Shown here one piece after another: positions 1 through 9,878 of a stretch of DNA of 64,000 nucleotides (the stretch's first letter is position 1; the number at the start of each line of letters is the position of its first letter). Origin of the DNA: Trachythela sp. YZ-2020. Its lineage: Eukaryota > Cnidaria > Anthozoa > Malacalcyonacea > Clavulariidae. A model generated the notes under the pieces. That model ran no database searches, was not told where the DNA came from, and saw nothing but the letters and a program-made list of their open reading frames with translations. The stretch lies in the NCBI GenBank assembly GCA_016169945.1, contig JADLSH010000236.1, positions 2,962,001-3,026,000 of the forward strand, written 5' to 3'. The translations under genes and the position numbers were made by a program.

Positions 1-77
1 TTGAAACCAGCTATGAACGCTCTCGCACTATTGGATCTTTTAATATTACACCAAGCTCTCCAAGTAATTATATCATG
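1..77 (+). CDS. Possible upstream exon of the kleisin-like gene (weak)
   Basis: The first 77 bases are open in frame 1 and are followed by a GT (78-79). That frame ends with two spare bases, which fits the single leading base of the next proposed exon at 549, giving a tryptophan codon across the junction. Frame 3 is also open and looks more like disordered coding sequence, but its phase does not fit. No polypyrimidine acceptor can be judged because the window starts here. Treat as a candidate only. Confidence 0.2.
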
Positions 78-548
78 GTATAAGTTACGGTAGAATTGCG
101 AAACTAACTTCCCACAGTGGGAAACATCTTGTCAACTTATATATTACTTAGTTTATTTTATTCTGCTCTATATAGCACCTGGTTACGACCGTACACGTCC
201 AAATTTTGATATGTCAAGGTAAATAGATCACACAAGTAACACGACGAGTAAGTCAAGACGGTGCAGGGTTTGGCCGGCGCTAACTATCATCCAAAGGCTA
301 GCGCTGAATAAAACTACATCGTTCTTTAAACAAATATCTTCTATTTTTGTCCGAGAGTTATGGAGAACTAAATATTTATATTCTATTTACCTGCCTCCAA
401 ATACAAGACAGCAGCTATACTGATGATGGAAAAATTTGAAGTATAAAATAATTAAAGTAGAAAGATTTGTACTGCTTCAGCTGTAGAAGGCTCGAGGTAG
501 TGTCGACCACTGTATGATCGATGAATATATGTGCTATAATATTTGCAG

Positions 549-2589
549 GCCTGGCTCCGACATCGATATTCCAGGAACTTTTCCCGATGTGCCGACGATT
601 CCAAAAGTAGTGGTAGATAGTGAGTAGTCTTTAAAGTCCCACCGTTGCGTTAAATAGATAAATGTTTTCTTACCGTAAATATATTTATTCCCTTCTCAAA
701 TTAGCCCCCTCTGTTATAATCCCGCTCTCTAATAAGCCCCCTCTCTAATAAGTCCACCTCTTATGAACCCCCTCTCTAATAAGCCCCCTCTCTAATTATC
801 CACCTCTTTAATAAACCCCTCTCTAATAAGCCCCCTCTCTAATAAGCCCCCTCTCTAATAAGCCCCCTCTCTAATAAGCCCCTCTCTAATAAGCCCTCTC
901 TCTAATAAGCCCCCTCTCTAATAAGCCCCCTCTCTATTAAGCCCCCTCTCTATTAAGCCACCTCTCTAATAAGCCCCCTCTCTATTAAGCCACCTCTCTA
1001 ATAAGCTCCCCTCTCTACCAAGTCCCTTCACTAACAATCCTTCTCTTTATAATAAGCCTTCTCTTTAATACGCACCTTCTCTAATAAGCCTCCTCTCTAA
1101 TAAGCTCCCTCTCTAATAAGCCCTCTCTCTAATAAGCCCCCTCTCTAATAAGCCCCCTCTTTAATAAGCCCTCTCTCTAAAAAGCCTGCATTCTAATAAG
1201 TCCCCTCTCTAATAAGCCCCCTCTCTAATAAGCCCCCTCTCTAATAAGTCCCCTCTCTAATAAGTCCCCTCTCTAATAAGCCCCCTCTCTAATAAGTCCC
1301 CTCTCTAATAAGTCTCCTCTCTAATAAGTCCACTATTTAATAAACCGCCTCTTTAATAAGCCCCCTCTCCATCTAAAATGTTCCCTCTCTAATATGTCCC
1401 CTCTCTAATAAGTCCCCTCTCTAATAAGCCCCCTCTCTAATAAGCCCCCTCTCTAATAAGTCCCCTCTCTGATAAGTCCACTCTTTAATAAGCCCCCTCT
1501 CTAATAAGCTTCCTCTTTAATAAGTCCTCTCTCCAAAAATCCCCCTCTCTAATAAGCCCTCCATCTTAGAGGAAAACATTTATAAGTCCCCTTCTGGCCT
1601 TCTCATGTGCACTAATCAGATTTATCAATAGGCTTTGGAGTTCAAGAATAATCCCCTATTAACTAAGCCCTCCCTCTCCAATAGGCCCCCCTGAAATATT
1701 GTTCCCCGGAGGGGATCGTAAAGTATAATTTTATTCTTATTTTGGGAACTTTTTTGGATATCTAATACCCATGTAAGGCATCCTTCCATGTTAATTTACG
1801 AAAAATAGCGAAAACAATAATACAAAATTTACGAAAACAATAATACAATTGCCTACAGGTAGAGTAAGAGTGTGCCAAAATATTAACAGTGTATTTTTTT
1901 CTACAGAAAGTAAACCCGCTATTTCACCGATTGAAGAAATTCCAGAAATTGTGGACGACGTTGACGCCCCAGAAGAAGATCCTTTTGAACACATGCTACG
2001 AAGGTAGAATTTCTGGGAAATTTGTTTTCAGACATGTAACAGTAATATGTTAGTTTCTAAGAAGCAGTTACTCGACGGCCAATGGCTGTCAATACCGCCG
2101 CTGAATTCGAGGCCCGCATATTCACCTCTAACTGGAGTTCGAGTCCTGTAAAATACCGTTATTTAATTACTGTTAGTTTAGTTCAGTTTTAATTTTCCTG
2201 GTTTATCCTATCGCTATATATTCCATTAAAGATCACTGGAAGAGGCTATGAGCGATGAGGAACCGACAAGTTTTGAGAAAATTCTTCGTCCACGTGACAT
2301 AAACAAAGCAGATGCAGCTAAAGGATTTTTTCAATTACTGGGTAAGATAACGGTGCCATAAAGGTTCTGTTTAAATCAGAGTTGGCGATCAAACGTGAGC
2401 GAGAATTGCAACTCTGATTAACTATCTTCCTCGTTTGATCGAGCTTTAATATATTCAAAATATAATTTTTTAATATATCTACTTTCAGAATGGCATAGAC
2501 AAGGCGTTGTAGTTCTGTCACAGCCTGGTGCCGGGTTTAGCGAGATCTATATTGAACGTGGAGGAAACTATTCATCCATGCATCCTTGA
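549..2589 (+). CDS. 3' exons of a kleisin-like (RAD21/REC8 family) gene, tentative
   Basis: Four exons join in phase: 549-619, 1907-2003, 2232-2341 and 2489-2589, each with AG before and GT after, ending in TGA at 2587-2589. The joined protein piece is acidic and proline-rich at first (DIPGTFPDVP, EEIPEIVDDVDAPEEDPFEH), then a short helical part (NKADAAKGFFQLLEWHRQG) followed by beta-like residues (VVVLSQ, FSEIYI). That last part resembles the C-terminal winged helix of alpha-kleisins, which close the cohesin ring by binding the SMC1 head. The exon structure is well supported by codon phase. The family name rests on a remembered pattern of that domain and is only moderately sure. The 5' part of the gene lies outside the window or is not recognised. 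Confidence 0.55.
700..1570. repeat. 16-bp minisatellite inside the first visible intron of the kleisin-like gene
   Basis: About fifty head-to-tail copies of a pyrimidine-rich 16-base unit, AAGCCCCCTCTCTAAT, with point changes (AAGTCCCCTC, AAGCTCCCTC, TATTAAGCCAC) and a few shorter units. It fills most of the intron between exons 549-619 and 1907-2003. No spacer-repeat alternation is present, so it is not a CRISPR array. Units degrade toward 1560-1700. Confidence 0.95.
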
Positions 2590-3399
2590 GGTTTTGCAAA
2601 CGAAACCATAGGAAGGACAAAATTCAGTTCACTCGTTCTATCTTCGTTCTAAAGTAGGTACAGAGGTTTGAGGTGCAAAACGTTTTTTTCTCGCTAAAGT
2701 TATCCATAAAGAAGGAATTCTCTTTTTAGTTTTATGAAGGTTTTTATGAATAGAACAATTTTCTGCTAAGTAAGATACTGTTGAGTGTTGGGTTCCGTTT
2801 CGTAGTTAGGTAAAAAGCATCATACACACAGTTTTAATTTTATTCACTTTTAATTTTATACTTATGCTATATATACTCCTATAGTACACTAGTTTAGCTA
2901 TTCATTACTTACATGGGTTGAGTTATTTATGAAATAGAAATATGTTTGCATGCTTTAAGCTATTAATGCAAGGACATTTATGGTTGTTAAGTTGTTAATA
3001 TATTGTATAGTTGTATTTAATGTACACTAATAAAACAGTTATATAGACTACAGATACATTATTCTTCAATTATCATTTCTTGTTTCAGAATTTCCGCTTG
3101 AATTCGAGGCTGGCAGGAGTTAGAATTTCGTCATTGCCAGCCTCGAATTCATGCCATTGTCTTGTGTACTTCACTCAAACTTCGGGAATTGCAGTTCTAT
3201 TAATAATGAAAACTATACAGTACAACTGGCACACTTATTCTCAGACCGATTACTTTAAATCAAAGTTGAGAATATTAACTCGGTTACCTTGAGTGAATAC
3301 ACCGAACTCGTTGTATGTCGCCTAGCATTATAGTACTAAAAGCGAAAAAATACGGTATTATTAAAGAATTATACACTATTGTACATTGTGATTTTCATT
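2590..3399. other. 3' flank of the kleisin-like gene; no further gene seen
   Basis: AT-rich sequence. AATAAA-type signals near 3028 could end the upstream transcript. Two copies of GAATTCGAGGCTGGCA-like sequence near 3100-3150 lie in inverted orientation around a short centre (a 30-40 base hairpin). No convincing coding region. Confidence 0.5.
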
Positions 3400-3530
3400 A
3401 ATAATTCACAGACAAACACAAAGGAAACCAGGACCGTATAAATCATTTGTAGATCTGATACAAAATCCTGCAGAGTTTCATAAGCTTTAAGCTCGTTTTT
3501 CTCACGAAATATCATTTGTGTCTTTAAATA
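3400..3530 (-). repeat. Tail fragment of a dispersed hairpin-headed repeat family
   Basis: On the minus strand this stretch reads GAGAAAAACGAGCTTAAAG, then CTGCAGGATTTTGTATCAGA, then GAATTATTAATGA. The same order of motifs occurs at 10838-10960 (+) and 24010-24160 (-), where it follows a perfect hairpin. This copy lacks the hairpin head. Short open frames here are chance products of the repeat. Confidence 0.6.
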
Positions 3531-3549
3531 ACGTAAACATAGAAAAGAC

Positions 3550-3986
3550 CAAAGCGAAGCAAAGCAAAGCAAAGGAAATGAAAGCCAAGGAAATGAAAGC
3601 CAAGGAAATGAAAGCCAAGGGAAGCGAAGCGAAGCAAAGCAAAGCAAAGCAAAGCAAAGCAAGGCAAAGGAAAGGAAAGCAAAGGAAATGAAAGCCAAGG
3701 AAAGCGAAGCGAAACAAAGCAAACAAAGCAAAGCAAAGCAAAGGAAATGAAATGAAAGCCAAGGGAAGCGAAGTGAAGCAAAGCAAAGCAAAGCAAAGCA
3801 AAGCAAAGGAAATGAAATGAAAGCCAAGGAAAGCGAAGCGAAACAAAGCAAACAAAGCAAAGCAAAGGAAATGAAAGCCAAGCGAAGCAAAGCAAAGCAA
3901 AGCAAAGCAAAGGAAATGAAAGCCAAGGGAAGCGAAGCAAAGCAAAAAGCAAAGCAAAAAGCAAAGCAAAGCAAAAAGCAAAGCAC
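3550..3986. repeat. AAAGC-type pentanucleotide repeat tract
   Basis: Long purine-rich tract made of AAAGC units interspersed with GGAAATGAAAGCCAA blocks. It keeps several minus-strand frames open for 150-200 codons, but all are low-complexity (Leu, Cys, Phe, Ala, Ser), so they are not genes. Confidence 0.95.
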
Positions 3987-4078
3987 TTAATCTAGCGAAA
4001 CAATGAATAAAAGCAAAAACACGACATATAGCAGAGGAACCCTATATAGTCCGATCTCGGTGAACCACATCCATTTAC

Positions 4079-6904
4079 CTTAACACATCGATCCATCCTT
4101 TTCCCCTCTGCTTTTGTCCCACAGTCTGACCTTTCCCTCTGTACAGTGTGATAGTGCCACGCCTTCCACTACTACATTCAGATATCAACTCACTCTCCTG
4201 ATGACCACTAAAAGAATAATTATTCATTTTTATAGTTAATAAACACAAAAGTAGCAGAAATCGGTGTATTGCGTGAAAAATAACGTCCATACAGTGAAAA
4301 ACGCTTAACTGGAAAGCAATCCTAAGACATTAATAGGTCACTTGCAATACTGGATTTATGCAAAAATAAGGTCGAGGCGCTACTAAACTATTAATCCAAG
4401 CCTCAAAGCAGAATTTCTTGGTACATTAGGTATCCTGCACTTCCTGCTACGAACATCCTAAAGCAATGGAAAAAGATCATGGTAAACGCACAAACGTGGA
4501 CGTATGGTTGTTTAATATGTGATAGAGATGCGCGTAAACATTCTCTCTTATTGCGCAAATTAGAATTGCCGTGGAACTTAATTGAAAGAACTAGGATACA
4601 AGGCTAATGACTATTAATGACCCTGGTTCATTGACAAATCACATTATTCAAATAGTTGGTATATATGTTTGGAAATTATTGTTTAAAGGTTTAAATAGCA
4701 CATTAGTCAATGATGAACGCAAGCATATTAAATAGGATTTACCCATCAAATGAATTTGTTGCCAAGGACCTCACTGGATCTCCAATATTTGTTGTGGTTA
4801 GACATTTTCCAATCCTGTCTGGCATAAAATTATACAGGTTTTCAAAGGAAGATTTTTAAAATATATGAAGGCTTATTTACCATTCTAACCAAAATTCAAT
4901 AACTTAACTTGTTCATTATTGCAAAAACTAGATTTTGGTCAAAACTAAAGCCAGGGGCTAATAAGTTTATCTTTTTTAGTAATGTCAATATTTTACCTTG
5001 ATAGAGCGATCTCTTGATCCAGACAGAATGATGAGATCACCAAGCACTTCAACACAATATACTGACTTTGTATGACCCACAAATGTCTTTATCTTACCAT
5101 GTGATTTCTCTTTAATGTTCTACACCGAGACTTGATTTTTTGAACCACTAACAAGCAAGTCATTCTTCACAACAAACCTTGTGACACCATGCTCGCCACA
5201 AGCAATAGAACCAACAGGTCTTGCCACTCTTTTTTGTTCTCGGTTGTGATTATATACTTCGATGCAGTTCTCATTTGATACATATAAACTACTTGAATTG
5301 AGATCTAGCCAGGGAGGAAGCCTAGTTACCATAGATGGAGTATTTTGTATCTTTTCAGTGGGTACTTTAGCCTTCAACACAAATACACAATCACTCAGAC
5401 AGCTCTTTACTTACAGTTTAATGTACCAGAATTTTATACCATGTTTTTATTGTATGCCATATGTGTATGTTTTATTCAGTGATTATTCAGGTATGGTAAA
5501 ATTTCTCTTTACTTTAAATTAATAAAGTTATTAAGCTTGTTATGAAATTTGACCATTGTTGTCTCATGGTATTTTCCACGCACCCGCTTGAATGATATTT
5601 CACAGCAATCTTTCAAGCTGTACATGCTTGAACATTAGATGTTTATACTGTTAAAAAACTTAAGTTATTGCAGACATTTATTAGAAATAATTTCATTATG
5701 AATGGATGATCCATATGAACAAATTTGTGCAAAAAGATAGTTTGTATGTGTGTAAATGCTGAGACAGATCATCCACCAAAAGGAACTTTTATCTGTGTTG
5801 TTCAACTGTTAAGACAAACTTGCAGGCATAGTTCATCTTGACGATTGACGAATGATCTGTCTGTGTACAAATAAGGCATATAGACAAGCTATTAGAAAAA
5901 TATCAGACATGATTTGATCTCAGAACCATTGTCCGTATAGATCACACTTTTCTAACTAGATCATCTGGACAGTTCGTTTTGTGTTTATATTAGCCTGCGT
6001 GGCCGGCCCTCGTTGGAGGGGAAAAGAAGAACAGGGAATGAGGTTCTTCCTTTCCCCTTCAACGAGGGCCGGCCACGCAGGCTATGTTTATATTAAAACA
6101 GATGATTTTGTTTTTATTTTATTCAACTTCGCCTCAATGGCAGGGAGTCCACAACAGCGTCAGCCAATTACTGTGGCCCCATTGTTAGTTCCTAAGGGTT
6201 AGTATTAGAGGGAGGAAACCGGAGTACCCGGGGAAAACCCACGAAGCACAGGAGAGAATCTCAACTTACATGAGTTATTTGAGCACACTGCTGATCTCAT
6301 GCGAGTACCAACAGTGACCTCGACCTGTTGTGAAACAGGCTTAACTCAGTGGTAAGAGGCAGCGCGCTAACCGCTTCCGCCACCCGTGCTACCCTGATCT
6401 GCCAGATGATCTGTCAGATCATAGTCTATGGTCAGATGGATGGTTTCTCTAGACAGATGATCTGTATCTATTTATTTATTTATTAACAAGACACAACAAA
6501 CATAAATCAGTTCCATTAAAAAATTACAAACAGTACTGTTCATGGCAGGGACTGCCCACAGAGATAAACTCCAATAATGGGTTGCCCAAATATAAATTGG
6601 TATTAAATATATCTCGATGAGAATGTATTATTATACATGCATAAAATGTACATTGTAATATTTTAATGTCTTAAATGATGCCATTGTCGTATTTACACAT
6701 GTTATGACGTCATAGTATACCTCTGATGTTTTGGTGGTATATTGAGACATCTTTCTGAAATTGGTCTCCATAAAACATCTTGACTGGACAATCTATTGAA
6801 GTTTTGCAAACCTGTGCAACTATTAGCAATATTTTATAATCACAGTGTGTAAAAATAGCCAGCAGAGCTTCGTCCGGCAAGTCGAGAATCGACAAATTTT
6901 CCAT
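4079..6904 (-). CDS. F-box/WD40-repeat gene, partial model, with an in-frame stop
   Basis: The first exon (6904-6721, ATG in a good context, donor GTATAC) begins with an F-box: LDLPDEALLAIFTHCDYK then VAQVCK. A large exon (about 5413-4997) carries WD40-type strands (NCIEVYNHN, LLVSGSKNQVSV; then KTFVGHTKSVYCVEV, LIILSGSRDRSIK) and ends at a GTAAAA donor. Smaller exons follow at 4814-4743 and 4207-4079, and these two join in phase. A TAG at 5122-5120 falls exactly where WD40 repeats have tryptophan after VSV, so the allele is broken or the base is an error. The joins between 6721 and 5413 and between 4997 and 4814 are unresolved. The last exon is missing. F-box proteins of this kind are substrate adaptors of SCF ubiquitin ligases; that role is inferred. 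Confidence 0.6.
5120..5122 (-). other. In-frame TAG in the WD40 exon
   Basis: The minus-strand codons read Q-V-S-V-stop-N-I-K. The WD40 pattern calls for W at the stop position, one base different (TGG to TAG). Frames before and after are open and WD40-like. Confidence 0.75.
5982..6095. mobile_element. 92-bp foldback hairpin with 11-bp target duplication
   Basis: Positions 5992-6015 and 6060-6083 are perfect 24-base inverted repeats (AGCCTGCGTGGCCGGCCCTC at the outer end). The next 17 bases on each side pair with two mismatches, leaving a loop of about ten bases. TGTTTATATTA occurs directly outside both ends (5982-5992 and 6085-6095), which looks like a target-site duplication. It sits in an intron of the F-box/WD40 gene. 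Confidence 0.8.
6195..6393 (-). mobile_element. tRNA-derived SINE with a conserved metazoan SINE core
   Basis: On the minus strand the head (6393 downward) reads GCACGGGTGGCGGAAGCGGT, which fits a pol III A box, followed by a weaker B-box-like GGTCGAGGTC about 60 bases on. Near the far end is CGTGGGTTTTCCCCGGGTAC then TCCGGTTTCCTCCC, a core known from SINEs of many animals. No long tail is seen. Intronic insertion in the F-box/WD40 gene. Confidence 0.65.
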
Positions 6905-7056
6905 GGTATTAGTCGCATGTTCATATTAATGATCTGGTAGATTTATTGCATTAGCGAGAGAGCTTTGAAATGTTTCCATGGCGAGAAAGAAACAGCAAAG
7001 ACGCAAAGTTTCTTTTTACGCGGAACCCAATCTAAATGGTCGAGAAATCGACAATC

Positions 7057-7160
7057 GGATTCAAGGATTGAATGTTAAGATTCAATGATTTAATCTTAGG
7101 ATTCAAGGATTCAAAGTTAAGATTCAATGATTTAATCTTAGGATTCAAGGATCTTGTTGA
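7057..7160. repeat. 42-bp direct repeat, about 2.5 copies
   Basis: GATTCAAGGATTCAAAGTTA followed by AGATTCAATGATTTAATCTT recurs with few changes. Non-coding. Confidence 0.8.
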
Positions 7161-7283
7161 TTCCGGTTATTGTTTAATCAAGTCTCTTAATGAGCCTGTT
7201 TTCGATTCCAAAGGTACCGTAACGAAACGAATCGTTAACGAATAACGGCTCAATTTCCATATAAACAACCTGAATTTTAATAC

Positions 7284-7352
7284 AAACTTAATCTTAATCC
7301 TAACTCTAATCCTAACCTTAACCTCAAACCTAATCCTTAATCCTAATCCTTA
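7284..7352. repeat. Degenerate telomere-like tract
   Basis: Irregular CTAATCC / CTAACCTTAA units that resemble an interstitial run of degenerate telomeric-type repeats. Too irregular to be a real telomere. Confidence 0.45.
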
Positions 7353-7455
7353 TGACGTAATTTTGGGATAGTAATAAGGAAAGTCGCCCAGACCATAATA
7401 AAATTGTCACGAATTAAGAAAACTTTGGTACGTTTTCATACGTGTACTATCTGGG

Positions 7456-7583
7456 CACAGAATAAGAATTAACCAGAAGGTTCACTCGGCGAAAATCTGT
7501 CCTCGAGCTAAACAAGTGTAGCAAGCGTGAAAAAGCGTGACTAGTCTTTAGTATTAGAGTGAACCTTCTGGTTTATTCTGTGA
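7456..7583. repeat. Inverted repeat, probable small foldback element
   Basis: CACAGAATAA, five extra bases, then AACCAGAAGGTTCACT on the left pairs with AGTGAACCTTCTGGTTTATT near 7559-7578 (continuing CTGTG). The loop is about 70 bases. No clear target duplication. Confidence 0.65.
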
Positions 7584-8598
7584 TCTGGGGGAAAACAGGC
7601 TTTGTAGACAAACGAACATAATACAGTATAAAGAGTTTACAATTTCAGTAAACTTAACTTAACAGATGCTTGCATCATGAAGGAACTTATCTGTATGGCT
7701 TGGTTTGGCCCCAAACATGGCCACTGTTTTTGAAGACAATATATGAATATATGATTACTGAATATATTATATATGTTGTTTGTTGTGGAAGAGGTATGTT
7801 CTCTTGGTAATTTGTCTTGATCCCAATTAAAACCTTATCCTTAACCCATAATGATATAACAGTTCTGGTAATACATTAATTATTAAAAACTTAACAATTA
7901 CTGGCTACCGATATCTTATTCCAATAAACAATATACGTCTTACGAAATATATATAGGAATATAAATATGCTGAATTACTTTCTTGAGCTTCGTCCAACTT
8001 AATCATGCTGGAAAATACATGCATCCACCTGTCATCCAACATGGCGGACAAAATACAAGAAAAGATGTGTTTTATAACAAATGTCTATATTCTGTTTACT
8101 ATTGCTTTTAAAAGCTAACCTCGCTTGAATAATTGTATCGACTTGAAATTTGTTATGAATACTTGTTATAATGACATACAAAACATGTTTAACAGCCAGC
8201 TTTATAGGTTGCACGTTAAAGAACGATTTTAGAATTTGATCACGTGATGGTGCAAAACCTCTATAATTGTAAAAAAGCCTCAAGTAATTTTTAAGCCTAT
8301 TCTAGATCGTTTATGGCAATGTAAATTATTATACGTCACTACGTATTTGCAGTTTGAGGTAATAAAACAATTATTAAGCTGTAAATAACACAAATAGACT
8401 GAGTGCGCAAACATGAAAGCGAACTTTTAATTATTCTTAAATTAATACTTAATGAAGTTTTTAGAGTATGTCGTAACAGAATAATTTAAGATCTATAAAT
8501 TAGTCTTGACTTTATTCTTTAGTATACGGCCTTTATTCTTTAATATAAAAAACGACCAATGATATTTTTCCACCCACTCCCAGGCATAATTTAAATTG
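7584..8598. other. No gene recognised
   Basis: AT-rich sequence without a convincing exon or element on either strand. Confidence 0.4.
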
Positions 8599-9424
8599 TA
8601 TACCGGGTGTCCCAAAAAAAAGTATCGCTGTTTGAGTTAATATTTCGTAAAAACTACAACACGTATTTTACTTAAATAAATTTCATTATATTTAAAGAGG
8701 ACTAACTTAAATTTTGTATCATATATATTGAATTTTCATGCAATATTGACCGAGATAGAGATGTTTTGTTGAGTAGTAATTTTTTTAATAAATTAATTAG
8801 CATAAACGCATAAATGGGCCCCATCAATTTTGGTTTTGGTGATAAAATACTTCTATTGCAAGGGTCAAAAGAGCGTTCTTTTGCATGTACAACGATATTG
8901 TTCCAATCATCTGAATTTGATCATCTTCTTAAATCATTTTTGGTGCCACACACCGTCTTGTCTTGGATCAGAAACCATGCCAAGAATTTTCTTCGTCAAA
9001 AGTTTCACAAAGTTCACATGCCAAAACAATTACTCTCAACAAATTTATTTTTTCCAATGTTTTTTATTAAATTTTTAATTTCAAATTTTTATTATTATTC
9101 AATTTTTATTTACAAGAAAAAGACTAAAAATAAAGTAAATCTAAAAGAAATAATGTGAAGTTAAAAAATAACAATACTGTTTTCAAATATTCGTAATAAA
9201 AAATTTTTGTTTTTTTTCATCAATTTTTTAAACTTTTTTTAATTTTACTACTCAATTTTAAACTTCTGTATCTCGGTCAATATTGCATCAAAATTCAAGG
9301 GTTATATACCAAAATCAAATTTATACCAAAATATAAGTTAGCCCTTTGAATGTAGTGAAAAATCTGTTGCAGTGAAATATCTGTGCAGGTTTTTGCGCTT
9401 TAAATTAAACACCAACCTGGTATA
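8599..9424. mobile_element. Non-autonomous DNA transposon with ~190-bp terminal inverted repeats (Tc1/mariner-like)
   Basis: The left end TATACCGGGTGTCCC and the right end (reversed) TATACCAGGTTGGTG are related. Further in, GCAATATTGACCGAGATA with flanking TTGAATTTT and GAGTAGTAA recurs in opposite orientation on both sides (about 8730-8790 and 9240-9300), so the inverted repeats are roughly 190 bp but diverged. TA lies at both edges, as expected for the Tc1/mariner group. The centre holds no transposase. Confidence 0.6.
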
Positions 9425-9878
9425 TCGACTCAAAGGGCGTCTGGTGAGTGGTGAACACTCGTAAGAGCAATCTAGGAAATACGTGAACAGCCACGTGTTA
9501 AACAGGCACATGTTAACAATTTTTCACGTGATAGTGAACACGTCAACCTCAATTATAAGCCTCATAATTTAGTAATTTGTGCACTAATTTTTGCTGGATA
9601 TTATGTGATGAATGGTCGTCTTGGGCGGGGCGGCGTTGAGTTGGAATTAAGGACAAAAGAAGCCTAGTGTATGTAACATTCTTGATAAGTATTTATATAC
9701 ACATTTAATTTGATACAAATATTGATGCAAAAATTGCATTAACTTTTAACATGCTTTTTTCGATACAGTTGCATTCCATTTTACATTATCACTGTTTTAC
9801 AGACACAGTTTATACTCAATATAGAAAATTAGATACTTCATAACCACAGAATAACGCATTCCAGATCTTATAGCAAGA
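9425..9878. other. 3' flank of the SMCO3-like gene on the minus strand
   Basis: No gene. Contains CACGTG-type short palindromes near 9480-9540 (ACACGTG, TCACGTGA). Confidence 0.4.

Noticed and set aside
700..1570. Possible CRISPR array
   Set aside because: Head-to-tail units with no unique spacers, in an intron of an animal gene; it is a minisatellite.
3369..3986. Overlapping 146-205-codon minus-strand frames rich in Leu, Phe, Ala and Cys
   Set aside because: They are translations of the AAAGC pentanucleotide tract in three frames; no real protein composition and no start or splice context.
7284..7352. Chromosome end (telomere)
   Set aside because: Units are irregular and short, with ordinary sequence on both sides.
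8814..9158. 114-codon plus-strand frame inside the Tc1/mariner-like element
   Set aside because: No transposase motifs; the end is AT-rich low complexity (Lys, Asn, Phe).
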